Positions 46,291 to 60,411 are shown, counted from the first letter of the stretch. The stretch is 64,000 nt of DNA from Petrolisthes cinctipes (GCA_033782935.1 JAWQEG010001225.1:849434-913433); one strand, 5' to 3'. Program-made: numbers and translations. Notes: a model not told the origin generated them from the sequence alone.

Positions 46291-46533
46291 GGGGGAGCTG
46301 ATGGGGGTGGTAGAATAATATGTATCTGGATAATTAACATTAATCACTGGTTCTGATCTGTGATCACAATATAATTAATAATTAATTATTGTATTAGTCG
46401 TTGGTGAATCTGACATTACATGATAACATTAATATTAATATATTAATATACACCTTTATATGTAGAGTGCTCAGGGACATCTGAAACACAGTACATGTTT
46501 CCAATATTAATATACACCTTTATATGTATAGTG

Positions 46534-46990
46534 CTAACCTAACCTAACCTAACCTTTATATGTATAGTGCTAACCTAACCTTACCTTTGTATGTATAGTG
46601 CTAACCTAACCTAACCTAACCTTTATATGTATAGTGCTAACCTAACCTTTATATATACAGTCCTAACCTAACCTAACCTAACCTAACCTAACCTTTATAT
46701 GTATAGTGCTAACCTAACCTAACCTAACCTTTATATATACAGTCCTAACCTAACCTAACCTAACCTAACCTTTATATATACAGTCCTAACCTAACCTAAC
46801 CTAACCTAACCTTTATATGTACAGTCCTAACCTAACCTAACCTAACCTTTATATATACAGTCCTAACCTAACCTAATCTAACCTAACCTTTATATATACA
46901 GTCCTAACCTAACCTAACCTAACCTAACCTAACCTAACCTTTATATGTACAGTCCTAACCTAACCTAACCTAACCTTTATATACACAGTC
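46534..46990. repeat. TTAGG-derived satellite, copy B
   Basis: Counterpart of 14,556-15,216 but 200 bp shorter and with a different order of TATAGTG and ACAGTC spacer subtypes, showing internal turnover since duplication. Confidence 0.95.
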
Positions 46991-47289
46991 CTCAGGGTCT
47001 GGTTGGACATCTGAAACAACGGGTGAAGTTCCACTAGACCGGTCCATCTGTGGCCTGGTGGTCACAAAGGAAAGGTAAGTAACACACACAGACATCACAT
47101 TGACCTATTTACTGGTCCAAGTGTTCTTATCCCTAGCCATTATCACTTTCAACACACACACACACACACAGACACACACAGATAATAATCTATATCTATA
47201 AAAGAGAGGCGTCTGTCTGTGTGTGTCTGTCTGTGTGTGTTTGTCAGTGTGAACTTTTCTCCCAAACCCAAAGAAATAGACGAAACAAA

Positions 47290-47436
<147 letters not shown>

Positions 47437-48950
47437 TATCTGAAAGGGCATGACTCAGAGAAGGTTTAAGGTACAGTAGGCTCCACTTCCGCGTTTACCA
47501 CTCACCACTACCAATGTTGAGCCACCCGGAATTTTGAGTCCCTAACCTCGTGTGATCCTGATACGAACCACTCACTACAGAGTGAGATGGAAAGAAGGGT
47601 GCGGTAAAGGAAAGTGTGTCTCATAAGGTGTGTGCATGAATTTAACACTGTTCTCTCCGACACTTGTGATGGTTCTCCAACGCCTGATTGTCTGGCCTAG
47701 ACATTACTATCTAATGACTCCATCTGATTAATATAATATCCTACCGTATTCCATGCATTGTAATTATATACAAAACATCACATTATTTATTTTCAGGTCC
47801 TGTTTGCATAATTGAACTAATCATTTTTGGCCACACAAAAATATATTGGAGGAATGAGAAGGAGAATGTGGTGGGGAAATGGATTAGTAGAGTGAGTACT
47901 GGAAATGGGTAAAGGAGAAGGCTAATGGAAAGAGGATGTGGGTGAGGTGTGGGACAGGGTGTGGAGAAGTGACAGAGTGATCATTGGGTAGTAAATTCAC
48001 CCTCCACTACAAAACAGTATCCTTTGGTAACCAGTAACACAAAGTCATTAATCAGAAAATGTCTTGACTGAGGTCAAGTAACAAAATTGGCTGACTTGTA
48101 ATATATTGCAACAATGAATAGATGGTGGAAGGTTTCATTGCATAACATGGTAATATATTAACAATTTTAAGATACATTTAAAGGTTTGGCCCCTTTGTGG
48201 ACTCAAGCTATTCCTTTGAAATTCTTCAACTGTCCCTTTTTCCTTCTGTTTCCTTCTGGTTACTGTTTATCTTCTTTATTTTTTTTTTTTTTTTGTGCTA
48301 ATGTCCTCCAGGACCAGTATGGCCTTCTTTCTTTCTCTTCATTCACTTCAAGATGCTCAAACTCATTCATTATAATTGGATTATATTGAGCACATGCATA
48401 TCATACGTAGACATGAACGTCACTCTTTTATCTTCCATTATTCGGAGATACTTACTATGTAGCTATACGAAGGAAGAGAGCCGGAGGAATGTGTTTTCAG
48501 CTTGTATAACCTTTTGTGAACTCCTCACGAGGCAATATTGACAAGGTATATACTGGTAATAATTCATTACACAAACTTTTTAAAGAATTTTCATTACCAC
48601 CAGGTTATTCTTCCTTGCGATGCTACAATTGTCTACCATGACGAAGTTAAACTCATAGTGACAACAAAATAATAATCATGAAGTGAGTGGTGCACGAACA
48701 CAATCTTTAAGGGTTATGGATGTTTTGGTATTGATTATTCCACCTTCTCTTTATTAGTAACTGGCAGGATAAAAATGACTTACTACATGACTCATATATA
48801 TATGTTTAATAAACAATTGCTGGCATGTAAATTATACTGTGACATAAATTCTATATTAATTTTGTATAATACAGCAAATAACACTACTCGATCACTGTTG
48901 ATGCTTTAGCATTTCAACTTAACCCCTGTTTCCATTTCACTCTGTAATGA

Positions 48951-49295
48951 TTGGTTCGCCTCATGATCACACGTGGTTCGGGATTCAAGATTCTAGGTGG
49001 TTCAACATTGCCAACGCTAAGTTATATACAGTACGTGGAAGTGAAGCCAACTGTACATGAAAACTCCACATTTCGAAGATTACAATATCCTCTGAAGCTG
49101 TCATATGGAATGACTATTAATAAGAGCCAAGGTCAAACCATGATATCTATAGGGCTTGATCTCTTTGAAAATCCAGCCTTCACACATGGGCAGCTCTATG
49201 TTGCACTTTTACGTGTTGGAAATGCAGAGAACATCTATATATTGACTCTAAACCAGAAGACAAAAAAATTTGTGTACACTGAAGTTTTGCAATGA
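48951..49295 (+). pseudogene. Pif1-type helicase C-terminal fragment of the Helitron, copy B
   Basis: 114 residues, AMTINKSQGQT-like YGMTINKSQGQT and FTHGQLYVALLRV. Gln in HGQLYVAL is the family-typical residue, so this copy keeps the ancestral state. Confidence 0.75.
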
Positions 49296-49530
49296 GAGTT
49301 TGACCACAACACAGAAAAGTTTATGCTGTTTATGTTATATACAGGTTTTTTCAGTACATTCTTTACCCGCCGCACTACGACATCAGTTTAAAAATTGTTT
49401 TTTTAAGCTGATGTCGTAGTGCGGTTTAGAGTCAATATATAGATGTTCTCTGCATTTCCAACACGTAAAAGTGCAACATAGAGCTGCCCATGTGCGAAGG
49501 CTGGATTTTCAGAGAGATCAAGGCCTATAG
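49147..49530. repeat. 108-bp inverted repeat with inner hairpin, copy B
   Basis: Arms 49,147-49,254 and 49,423-49,530; inner 17-bp stem near 49,370-49,424. It differs from copy A by one base in each arm, at paired positions (49,193 and 49,484). Confidence 0.95.
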
Positions 49531-50183
49531 AAAGGCCTTAAGAAAATAAAGAAAACGCGGCGGATAAACGATTGAGCAAAAAACCTTGTACAGTTGCGGT
49601 CAATAATAATCATCCATCATGGGTATCTCAAACAATTTATTGTCTAATGTTTTTAAGTTCACATATGATGTTATTGTTTTAAGTAGTGTGTAGCTGCTTG
49701 TATTAAATTAAAAGATAGTAGTTAACATATTTATTGGAAAGATTATCATCTAAGGAACAGAGGGAAGCTGTCAAACTCTTGTGTGAGTTACCCCTATATG
49801 GATGATTATATATGGCTGCGACTCTATGTAAACCATGCTGAAAAACAAAAATAAAAAAATTAATTGTTGTTACTCCTCCTTCTGGCACCGTACCTAACCA
49901 CTTCAAGTTTGGTTGGACCAGCGAAGCGGGCCGACTACAGCTAGTTTGAAATAATATAAGGTAAGTCATTTTACGAGCCTGTGAAACTTATATCTCCATA
50001 CTGTATTTATGACTTGGCAGATGTGACGAATTGACTTTTGCCTCTGACTGTACAAGTTTGTTCACTGCACTGATTCCACTGTTATAGTGTGGAAAGGGCA
50101 ACTATGAACTTTCCTGCTATTTGTTCGGGTTTGAGAAAGTGGTTTGGTTTATTATATTTCATATTCCCATTGGTAATAGATTA

Positions 50184-50332
50184 AGGGACCCTGTTATGTA
50201 GTCAGAAAATTGGAGATAGATGAGTCCTTCAAATGTTGCCACCAAACACTATCTAGTTAAAGGATCTTGTTTCATGGCATAGGCAGGAGGAATCAAGAGC
50301 CACCAGATCTCAAACACGATTACAGGGTCCCT
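50184..50332. mobile_element. 149-bp MITE, Harbinger-like, copy B
   Basis: Same TIRs and TTA flanks as at 18,434-18,582. Confidence 0.6.
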
Positions 50333-51066
50333 TTATATACGAGTGTTATCTTGGTATTAAATGTATGACAGAGAACAGCACCCTGGTGAATACAAAGGAA
50401 TACAAAGGAAGTACAGGCAACAGGAGGTCCATAGTGACCTTTTACTAGGTTACCTGTTTAACTATGCTAATCTAGACTACGTATTGAAGGAAAGGATAGC
50501 AAAGGACAAGGCTCCTCCCCACCCACCACTCCCACCGGATATCCCGGTTGTGGTGGGTCTCTCTCCTATGTATGTCTGTATATGTGTATATGTGTATTTG
50601 TGTATGTATATGTGTATATATGCATGTATGTGTCTATATGTATGTATGTATGTGTATATATATTTATGTATGTGTATATATATAGTTATGTATGTGTGTA
50701 AGTATATATGTATGTATAGAGAAAGACGTGTATGTACTGTATATTTGTGTGTGTATATATGTATGTATGTATGTATGAAGGCTTTGTATGAGTCTCGCTC
50801 CAACATTGGTCGAGTGTGGACATTCTCTTGGCGCTCTGCCTGCATTGTTGTTTGTGTTGTTTTTGCGTTCTTGTTTGTGTGTTGTTGTTTGTGTTGTTTG
50901 TACATTCTTGTTTGTATGTTGCAATTTCTGTGGTGTTGCTGGTGTTTTGTCCGTTGTGGTTGTGTATTGTTTTGTTGTGATTCTCTGTGTGTAGGTGTGT
51001 GTGTGATTGAGTGTATAGTTGTTGGTGTGCAGTTGTTTGCTTCCCTTGTAGGCCTTGCCTGGCCTG

Positions 51067-52306
51067 ATGGAGAGCGTGGATTCCTGCTTGGAGGCCGACT
51101 TGGTAATGATGGAGGACGGCGAGGCTCCAGTTGCAGATCACTGGCCTGAGAGGCCTTCACGCAACCCTCCCCACCTCTCCTCGTCCGATTTCTCGCAGGA
51201 TTCCGATGGTGTGGCCTGTTTGCCTCCGGCTGCCAAGACGGCGAAGGGTGCTCCAGCTGTACACAACGTACCTTCTCTGCCTCACCCTGGCGCTTCTTCC
51301 TTGTATACCCAATCCTTGCCCTCGTCCAAACTTTCTGCTTTTGCCCCGAGAAATACCTATGTCAAGCTCTCCTTCCCTGGAAACCCATCTACGGACACAA
51401 AGCTGCGTTGGTTGTCTGATGTCAACAGCGCATTCCAGTTGTAGCATGAACTGGCTGAAGTCAAGGTGGCTGCCATCACCTACTAGTTTTTCTACATCTC
51501 TAGGAAGCGTCAAAACATCATGGATAGAGTCAATTATGGTGAATTTTTGTCTCTGCCCCTCATTCTTTAAGACTCACCCGAATGGCCCACCTCCAATTGA
51601 GATTTCCTTTGATTTCCTCCCCTATCTTCCACTGTGTGAGGTGCGGAAACTTCATAATGACCAGCCTTGGTGCTACAGGTGCTGGGGAGTTGGGCATATC
51701 TCCTAGTACTGTTCTGCAAGGCCGAAGTGTGCATGGTGTACCGCTGACCATGATTCCAAGACGTGTCCTGTCACGGGTGAACCATCACGTCCTGTTGCCT
51801 CCACCTCTTAGCCTTCACCTCCTGAGGATACGTCTCGATGGAAGTGTCCACGATGCCTTCAGCCAGAGGTTAACGTCTGGCATGGATGTACTCGACGTCA
51901 AGCCCAGGCTCGTGCCTCTACTCTTGTGCCGCCTCCACCACCATCACCTCCCCAGTATGCTCCTCCTACCAGCCCTGCCCCGCCTTCGGACCTGGCCCTC
52001 TGCAAGTCTGTCACTGCCCTCATGGTACGGTGTACGGCTCTCGAGAACTGCTTCTCCACCCTTGAGGCCAGGATTAATGGGCTGGTTGCCATTTAGGCTG
52101 TGAATGACTCCAAACTCTCCACCTTGGTTGAGGCTCAGCAGGCCATCATCTACACTGTCACCACCATTACTGAAAGGATGGATACTGTTGCATCCCACCT
52201 TGAAATGCTTTACGAGTCAGTCCCTTCTCCTGGTCCATCTTCTTCTCCAGGTCGCTCATCTGCCCCCACATCCTGGACTTCTACCTCCAAACACAGAGTT
52301 TGTTAG
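51067..52306 (+). pseudogene. LINE-1a ORF1 remnant, copy C
   Basis: Same double zinc knuckle (CYRCWGVGHIS and CAWCTADHDSKTC) and same internal stops, including the TAG within the first knuckle, as copy B. Confidence 0.7.
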
Positions 52307-55300
52307 TGATTGTCAGTTGGATGTCATCTCCTGGAATATATGTGGTATTACCAGTCATGCTATGCTCACTCAACTAAAGGTCTACGTTTTTCGTCGTCAT
52401 GCCAGTGTTATTTTTCTCCAGGAAGCATTTCCAGGATGGCCAACCATTGCTGGGCAAGCTCCTCCCCTCTCAGGTTCTGTGCCAAATGTTCATCTAGTAA
52501 GGAATAGTCTCCTGACTTACATATATAGCTCCTTGCCACTTCGCCTTCTCTGTATCTCATCTGATCCTGACATGACCTTTCAGCTATTTGAGGTTCTACC
52601 TGAGGATGGAGTACTCCAATTATGTAATGTCTATTCTGCCCAAGCTAGACATACTCTTGAGGCTCTTCCTTCTCAAACAGTGCATGGTATGGTGTATATG
52701 GGAGATTTTAATGCTCGACATTCTGACTTGGGTGATGGATCTGGCTCTACTAATCGTAATGCTGTTCGTCTCCTTTTATACATCTGCAAGTAACATCTGA
52801 CATGCTGAGACACTGGTGGTGCCCCTCATTGCCGGGGAGGTACTCTGGATTACGTCGTCTCGTCTGGCCTCATAGCATCTCAGGTACAGTGCTCCTCCAT
52901 GCCAGATTTATTCTCTGATCATGTCGCTCTTCGGTTTCATTATTTTCTACCTGCTGGGTCAAGTGCTTCAGCCACTCGTTTGCGTATTGCTGTGCCCCCT
53001 ATATATTGCCCGACTTCCATATTATTTATGGCCCATGTATTCCCTGCATTTGACATATCTTCACCAGAACAGTTGTACTCAGATCTTGTTTCTGCTAATC
53101 ATGACTTTTATAGGCTATCGGTCTCCTGGCCACACCTTCAACATTGCCATACTGCCCACTCCTAGACGCTGGATGCACGTATACAGGAGGCAAAGCAGGA
53201 GGCTTAACGTGATGGCCTTTTGTGACAAGCCAACCCAACCCCTGACCTGCACCATCGTTACTAAATATCTAGGGACGCTTTAGTCACCCTACAGGAGTGT
53301 GCTCACACTGAGTCTTGGTACCGGTTCATAGACAGCATCAACCAGCAAACAAGTGTGGCTTCTATGTAGCGCCTCATCCATCACGTTGTTAAAAGGATAC
53401 CAGCCACTGCCCATCATCACACTCCCACCGTCTATGCCCAACACCTTGTTGATGTCTGGTCAGAACAATCTACCCCAGCCAGTCTACCCATCCACATATA
53501 AAATGCACTTGCTTCCCGTGCTGCTGTCCATCAATTACGTCTAATGTCTGCTCTTTTGCAAGATGATGACAATGATGATGTAGAGCAGATAACCAAGGAG
53601 GAGTTGCGCCGTGCTCTCTCTCGGGGTAGAGCTTCTTCTCCTGGTGATGATGGTACAACTTATGCTGTGCTTTGCCTACTTCAACAAGTTCCCGGGACCC
53701 TTCTACTTCGACTGTACAATCTCTGTCTTCGTGATGGTTGTGTACCACTAGCCTGGACCAGCAGTACAATAATACCCATCCCTAATCCCAGCACTGCGAA
53801 GTTCAGGCCTATTTCCCTTACTTCCTGTTTTTGTAAGGTTATGGAGAGAATCTTACTTAATCGTCTTGTGTACCGACTGCAGGATCGCCTTTCTCCATGG
53901 CTGTTTGGTTTCCTTTCCCAGCAGAGCACACACCACTGCCTGATCGACCTGTATTCTTGCCACTCCAGGCACAGTGAGGTGGCATTTATTGACCTTCGAA
54001 GTGCCTTCGATGTTGCTAATAGAGACGTCATGTTGGATCAACTGGTTGCATTTGGATGGAGGGTAATCTACTATGGTGGATTCCAGGTTACCTCAGTAAC
54101 AGAACCTCCCGTGTGTGGACTCAGTCCTTTGCACATTTTTCATCTTGGTACACCTCAAGGAGGTGTTCTCTGCCTATTTTTATTTAATATTCTGATGCAT
54201 CGGTTGCTCACTTCTCTCCCTGATATTCCTGGAACTACAATTACGTGCTATGCTGATGATATCAGTGTTCATTCCACCTCACCAAGGGATCTCAAGCGGT
54301 TTCTTGACTCCTTTTCTGTGGCCTCCTCTCTCTGTGGCATTATTGTCTCTCCAGATAAGAGCAGAATATTTACCTGTCACCTTCCTCAAGCTCGGCCAGT
54401 ATTCACCATTGGAAGGACTGTCATTCTCATGTGTTCCCAGAACCGCTACCTGGGTGTACCAATCAACATTTGGCCAGTTGACCCTGCCAAGCCTCAAGAC
54501 CATCCCTTTGTCCAGGACTTGTTGGGTCGTCTCCAGCGCCGACCATCTATATTCCTTTTATCCGTTCAGTTGTTGATTACCTCTCCCCTGCTTTGATTTA
54601 ACTTCCTAGGGCTACTCTGGAAACTTTAGAGAAATATCAGAATATAGATATGAGAATAATTCTCGGCAGTCCCATGTCGACCAGGATAGTGAATATGCAG
54701 CGTGAGTTGCATCTTCCCCCATTAGTCGAAACAATTTACTCAAATGTTACTTGCTTCACTGCCAAGTGCCACCATTTCCCATATCTTTCATCCCACTACT
54801 GGCATATAGTCAGGACTTCTCTTACTTAAACCAAACTCCCCTGTCCCTCCCGTACTGCCTGCTGGATGTATTCTTATAAGGTCTGTTTCCTCTATGCTTC
54901 GTAGTCTTAATATAGATATAAGGGTTGTAGACATTCCCCCAGGGCCCCCTCCGTGGATGCTACCAATACCTGATGTGAGCTTCACACCTACTTCCAAGTC
55001 GGAACTGCCTTCTCTGTAACCACTCTAACTAAACATTTTGTGAACTGTATGCCATTCTGGATGCTGTTAGTCTTGTTTGTCAACGTGGAGTGAATTCTGC
55101 CATTTTTTGTATCTCCAAACCTACCCTTCATTCCCTCTCTATTGTTCAGCCCACACACACTACTGTTGTTCAGCAGATTTTGTCGTTTTTGGCATTATTG
55201 CGTCATCGTAACTTGACTGTCAAATTTTTATGGGTGCCAGACTCGCGAAGGAGGCCTGCCATCTGCCTCCTCGTGGTGTTGGACGTCCTCTCTCCCTAAC

Positions 55301-55664
55301 ATGTTTCCTCTATAGAGTCCGCTCCGCTGCTCTTCTCCCTGTACGGCGGTGCAGTCTGTCTGCCAGCACAAATATTCCTACCGTCGTCGGGAACTCATGA
55401 TTCGAAGGCACAATGTAGTCTCTGCTCGTTTGAGGCTTTGTTACCGGCCACCGTGGCAGGTTGCTGGGATGCAGGGTGAGCCTTCACTGAGTATCGCTTG
55501 TGTTGAGCGCTTCGTGCTAACACTATAGAGCACTATTGCCTGGCCTGCCCCACTGTCCGACACTTGCTGCCCCAGGGCCTGCCACTTGATGTGGTTTGTC
55601 GACACCTGCTGAACCACCATGTTCTGGAGGAACTTCTGGTATGCCACCCTCGTTTTGGTGGATT
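52307..55664 (+). pseudogene. LINE-1a ORF2 remnant with longest intact RT, copy C
   Basis: Endonuclease and linker stops match copy B. The RT is open for 350 codons (53,544-54,596): QITKEELRRALSRGRASSPG, FIDLRSAFDVAN, HLGTPQGGVLCLFLFN, CYADD at about 54,249-54,260, and VSPDKSRIFTCHLPQ, because it lacks the 2-base deletion of A and B. A frameshift near 54,540 moves the continuation (IPFIRSVVDYLSPALI) to another frame; RNase H-like text follows at about 55,090-55,290. Confidence 0.8.
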
Positions 55665-55883
55665 AACGTGGTCATATGTAAATATTCGTCTGAATTTTCG
55701 TGTTTCTTTCTGTTATGCTTTCGTGATGTGTGTGTGTGTGTATGTGTGAGTGTGTGAGTGTGTATGTGTGAGTGAGTATGTGTGAGTGTAGTCATTGGAT
55801 GTTCATGTGTCCCGCTTACCCTTATGTTTTGTTGTCTCTCTTTTAATTGACACCATGGTTCAAAAAAAAAAAAAAAAAAAAAA

Positions 55884-56427
55884 TATGCAGATGTTCTTAA
55901 GTCTTACAATATATTGTTCAAGATTCTCACCCACTTCCGGCTTGGAATCTCTAAATTTGACCCTATAACCGCCCTCAGTCAAGTTAACTCTCTTCAACAC
56001 TGTATTTTTAACCTGATCGTAGTCCAAGGCTGACGTATCTGAAATTCTTGAGTACACGCTGAGAGCTCTACCCCTAAAGAGAGTACTTAGTGCAGTTGCC
56101 TAAGTCTCTTTTGGCCACTCTTTTTGACTAGCGAATCGCTCAAATCTCAACAGGTAACTGTCTAATTCATCCTTACCTTCCACAAACACCGGAAGTTTGG
56201 GAGCCTTGGCTCGAACCACCTCTTGCGTTCCTCTCTCCGGTTGTGCTGATACTTCTAGCTTCTTTAACTCGAGCTCATGTTTTCTCTGTGCTTCTCGATC
56301 TGCGACTTCTTTCACATCTCGTTCTGCTGCTTTTTCGGCTTCTCTTTCCATTCTCTCTTCTGCTTGAATTTCAGACACGAGTTTTCTTACCTCCTGGCCA
56401 ATATCCAATTTCAACCAATGTTTCCAT
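55884..56427 (-). pseudogene. Gypsy-like gag fragment, copy C
   Basis: As in copy B, with the shared Trp-to-TAG stop near 56,103 but without B's one-base deletion. Confidence 0.75.
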
Positions 56428-56489
56428 TCTATTCATTTTTATGGCACTTAACACACTGCAAGGTCTGCTTTATTCATCCAATACACCCG

Positions 56490-56507
56490 ATCCCAGTCAG
56501 GCCCCCA
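56490..56507 (-). other. Putative primer-binding site, copy C
   Basis: Identical to copies A and B. Confidence 0.5.
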
Positions 56508-56508
56508 T

Positions 56509-57185
56509 TGTCACAGATTCATTAGGATCGGGATTGATGAAGCACACCAAACACAGTTTTATATAATAGTTATCTTAATAGGCACAAACCACCATTAACT
56601 AACACCACAATTTCCGATAAAATCCAACACCACCTCTCATCCCCACTGAACACAAGTAATAAATAACAGTTGAATATTAAACCCCAACAAACACTCTAAC
56701 CCCACTCATGACAAGTATAGGACCACCACACCACACAGTGGGACAGTCTGGTAGCCCTCCTTCCTACAATAGGTAAGTAGGCAAAAGGCAGGTCGCTCCT
56801 TCCACACACAGGTACCGTAGATAGGCGATAGATGGGCAGCTCATTCCACCACACTGATAACGTAGCTGGGTGATAGGCAGGCAGCTCCTTCCCCACAACC
56901 AGCAGGTGGGCGATAGGCAGGCAGCTCATTCCCCACACTGATAGGTGGGTGATAGGCAGACAGTTCCTTCCCCACACTGATAGGTGGGTGATAGGAAGAC
57001 AGTTCCTTCCCCACACTGATAGGTGGGTGATAGGCAGACAGTTCCTTCCCCACACTGATAGGTGGGCGATAGGCAGACAGTTCCTTTTCCATACAGACAG
57101 AGATTCCTGTGCATCCCAGTCCGGACACCTTGGCTGGCTGGTGCGTTCTGCCAGTCACAGTCCAGGACTCGTCGACTAAGTGTCA
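56509..57185 (-). mobile_element. LTR of the Gypsy-like element, copy C
   Basis: TG...CA-bounded, TATATAAAA at 56,557-56,565, about six 39-bp units (56,838-57,090) that are more homogeneous than in A and B (one subtype expanded four times). Confidence 0.6.
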
Positions 57186-57743
57186 ATCAGCTCCAAAAAC
57201 AAGTTAACCACCTATCTGCCCAGTTCATGAAATTTGTTACACTTGAGAAGATTTGTGTGGTAGTCTCTTCTCTTGGTTTGTCTCCTACTCCAGGTCGTTC
57301 ATCTGCCTCTACTCTCCGGAGACTTCTTCCTCCTAGCATAGGGTTCGCTCTTAATGTCATCTCCTGGAGCGTCTCATGTATCATCAGTTATGTTAAACTC
57401 AGTCACCTCATAGTCAATGTTTTTCCTCATCATCCGAGTATTTTCTTTCTCCAGGAAGTATTTCCAGGATGGTCTCTCACCTCTTAACAAACTCTTAACT
57501 TGCATACTTAGCTTCTAGCCACATCACCTTCTTCTGTACCTCCACCGATCCTGACATGACCTTTCAGCTTCAGGAAGGTACTTTGGATCTCATCCTCACT
57601 TCTGGACTGATAACATCTCAGAACCAGTGCTCCACAGTGCCAGTTTTATTCTCTATTCATGTCACACTTTGGCTTCATTATATTCTACCTGCTGGGTCTA
57701 CTGCTCCTGCCACTCGTTTACATATTGCTGTGCCTGGAAATCA
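57186..57743 (+). pseudogene. LINE-1b endonuclease fragment, copy C
   Basis: LNVISWSVSCI and FLQEVFPGWSLTS; a single 66-bp unit (57,676-57,741), probably the ancestral count. Confidence 0.7.
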
Positions 57744-58272
57744 AGAGTGTGCAACCTTTGTACAGTAGAACAAAGGTCAGATGAGTCTTTCTGGAGCATG
57801 TCGCAGGCAGCAGTGTCAAACGAGAACCACAAAGTGGATTTGTGGAAAAAATATTTTTGAAAGAAACATACAAATTAGTAAGATGGTTTGATGACATTGT
57901 TCATTGAAGAGTGTTGTTGGTAAACATACAAATTAGTGTGATGGTTGGGTCTATTTGCCATAAGCAATTGTTTCAATGTTCATTTCAATGGATGAGAAAC
58001 ACAACAGAAAATATCATTGAGGTGACAGTCCGAGAGCTGATAGTGAAGGTGAGACTTGGTGACCAGAGTACCAAGTAGCCTTGACTTGGAGAGAGTGCAG
58101 GGTTGACAAACAGTAATTGTCTCGGGCTGGACGATAGGCCTTCATGGGCCAGATTTGGCCTGCGGGCCAAGGTTGGCCACCCCTTGCAGGCCGGATTCCA
58201 TTATTAATTCGGAGTATGTTCACGGGCCACACAATATGCCTCTGTGGGCCGAATGTTACCCGCTCCTACTCT
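57744..58272. mobile_element. hAT-like non-autonomous element, copy C
   Basis: Counterpart of 4,138-4,668 with several private changes; the left end reads AGAGTGTGCAACC. Confidence 0.45.
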
Positions 58273-58333
58273 AAATATAGCCTGATGGACATCTTATTTT
58301 TGACTCATATGTTACTTACTAATTTTGTGGTTA

Positions 58334-58379
<46 letters not shown>

Positions 58380-58604
58380 CAATCTGAAATGCTTGTGATC
58401 CTCCCTAGATACAGAAAAGTTGTTTGGTAATTTTTAAACAAATATGGATCAATTGTCAGACTTAAAATAAAGTATACTACTTTGATTTGCAAGAAGTAAG
58501 AACACAATAATTTACAAAGGATTAAATTACTCGCAGTACACTGGAGTTCATTATGTAATGTTTTATCTCTTCCTCCACTGTCCCTACGGATGCCGCCATG
58601 ACAC
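58273..58604. other. LINE-1b tail deleted, GT tract, no gene
   Basis: After ATGTTACTTACT the sequence jumps to AATTTTGTGGTTAATG, deleting about 370 bp relative to copy A. (GT)n at 58,336-58,377. Confidence 0.75.
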
Positions 58605-58715
58605 TATGTCAAGGCCACACACATATTAACACACATACATTATTACAAGGCCACACACACATTAACACACATACACTAATACAAAGCCAAACACACATTA
58701 ACACACATACAGTAT
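58605..58715. repeat. 36-bp minisatellite, copy C (about 3 units)
   Basis: The shortest version of the array, consistent with contraction or with a pre-expansion state. Confidence 0.9.
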
Positions 58716-59106
58716 ATAAAACCAATAGAGGCTTGGCTCTATGTCTTTCATATATGTTTATCTTTTCTTGTAACAATACATGATCATATTTTCTCTGTAT
58801 ATGTTACATGTATTTTTTTATTGCATTATATTTTTGTCCAATAACATTGGCATGCATTCCACTAAGATCACATATTATAACCTGAGTTTGTCATGAGAGA
58901 TAATTACTTATATCTTTATATTTTAATTAAGTATTAATTAACAAGCAGTATTAATTAGTATGCATTATGTTTGTTCTTTTGAATCACTGTTTGGGATATG
59001 TCACTCTTATTTAAATATTGTCGAACATTCACATCGCTTATTGTAGGAAAAATTAGTATATATTCTTTACTGTTACAGCAAAGTGATAGAAGAGGGTTTC
59101 AAACAC

Positions 59107-59156
<50 letters not shown>

Positions 59157-59417
59157 AACACTCAGGAAACCCCTTCGTTGAGGCAACAATGAAGTGAGTT
59201 TATTTCCTCTCTGTCCAAGGTTGTCCTCACCAACGAGAACTTTTGGGTGTAAGGTTACCCTCCATACACACGGGTTTGGGACTACAAACAATATTATAGT
59301 AAGAACAAAGGTTTTTTATCCCCTTCTTTAGCCAATATATAAATATTATCAGGTGTCTCAGACCAGTTACTACACAGAAGAAAACAAGTTATTAATTGTA
59401 ATTATAACATGTACAAT

Positions 59418-59461
<44 letters not shown>

Positions 59462-60067
59462 TCCGACAAGTTATCCATTCATAGATTCTAGTGTTCTTCC
59501 CTACATTCTGAAAGTGTGTATTGTCAAGGGGGAATATGAATGTTACTATATTGATTTAACAAGTTGTAATTACACAATAATTTACAAAGGATTAAGTTGT
59601 TCACAGTACACTGGAGTTCATAATCTAATATGTTTTATCTCTTCCTCCACTGTCCCTACGAATGACGTCATGACACTTCCTGTGTGCGTAGGTTTATGTG
59701 TGTGTTTGCTCACTACCAGATCGGAATCCATCTTGTAGTGTTGTGTTTGTATAAATCCTTCTCAACTTCAGCATTACAGTGCTTCAATCTCTGGAGTTTA
59801 TTATCAAGAAGAACCTTCCACATATTGGGTAAAGTGTTTTGTTGCTACTATTAATTAAATCCTACACTCAACTATTTTGGATTGTCTTCCTTTGAAATGC
59901 TCTGTATTTCTTCATAATCTCTCCCTCTCTTTATCACTTCATATCTTTCCTCTCCTATATTCTTTGGTCAGGTTTCTTCTGTGGCAACATTCTTTTCTGT
60001 ACTGAACAGTTCCACCTTGCAATCCTTCCTCAATTCTTCTTTGAGTAATAATAGGTACACTTGGACA
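58716..60067. other. Spacer to the end of block copy C, no gene seen
   Basis: Counterpart of 5,701-7,126, with (CT)n at 59,105-59,153 and (GT)n at 59,421-59,460. Similarity ends at 60,067 (TAGGTACACTTGGACA). Confidence 0.65.
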
Positions 60068-60164
60068 CCACAATGTTTAGGCCACCTGTGTCGGTGTGTG
60101 ATATTTGGAGCAGATGCTTTCTGGACGACAGACCACTTACACTATCACAACCTATCACCTAACC

Positions 60165-60410
60165 TAACACACTCACACTATTACAAGGCTACACACACAT
60201 TAACACACTCAAACTATTACAAGGCTACACACACATTAACACACTCACACTATTACTAGGCTACACACACATTAACACACTCACACTATTACAAGGCTAC
60301 ACACACATTAACACACTCACACTATTACAAGGCTACACACACATTAACACACTCACACTATTACAAGGCTACACACACATTAACACACTCACACTATTAC
60401 AAGGCCACAC
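60165..60410. repeat. 36-bp minisatellite outside the block (about 7 units)
   Basis: Unit ACTATTACAAGGCTACACAC-ACATTAACACACTCAC, clearly the same family as 5,367-5,700 but a distinct, homogeneous subtype (GGCTACAC in place of GGCCACAC). Confidence 0.9.
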
Positions 60411-60411
60411 A

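Larger units (their letters stand above)
50778..55883 (+). mobile_element. LINE-1a, copy C (most of the element)
   Basis: Counterpart of 19,020-24,094, preceded by the TATG tract (50,569-50,777), ending in poly(A) 55,862-55,883. It contains the best-preserved RT. Confidence 0.75.
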
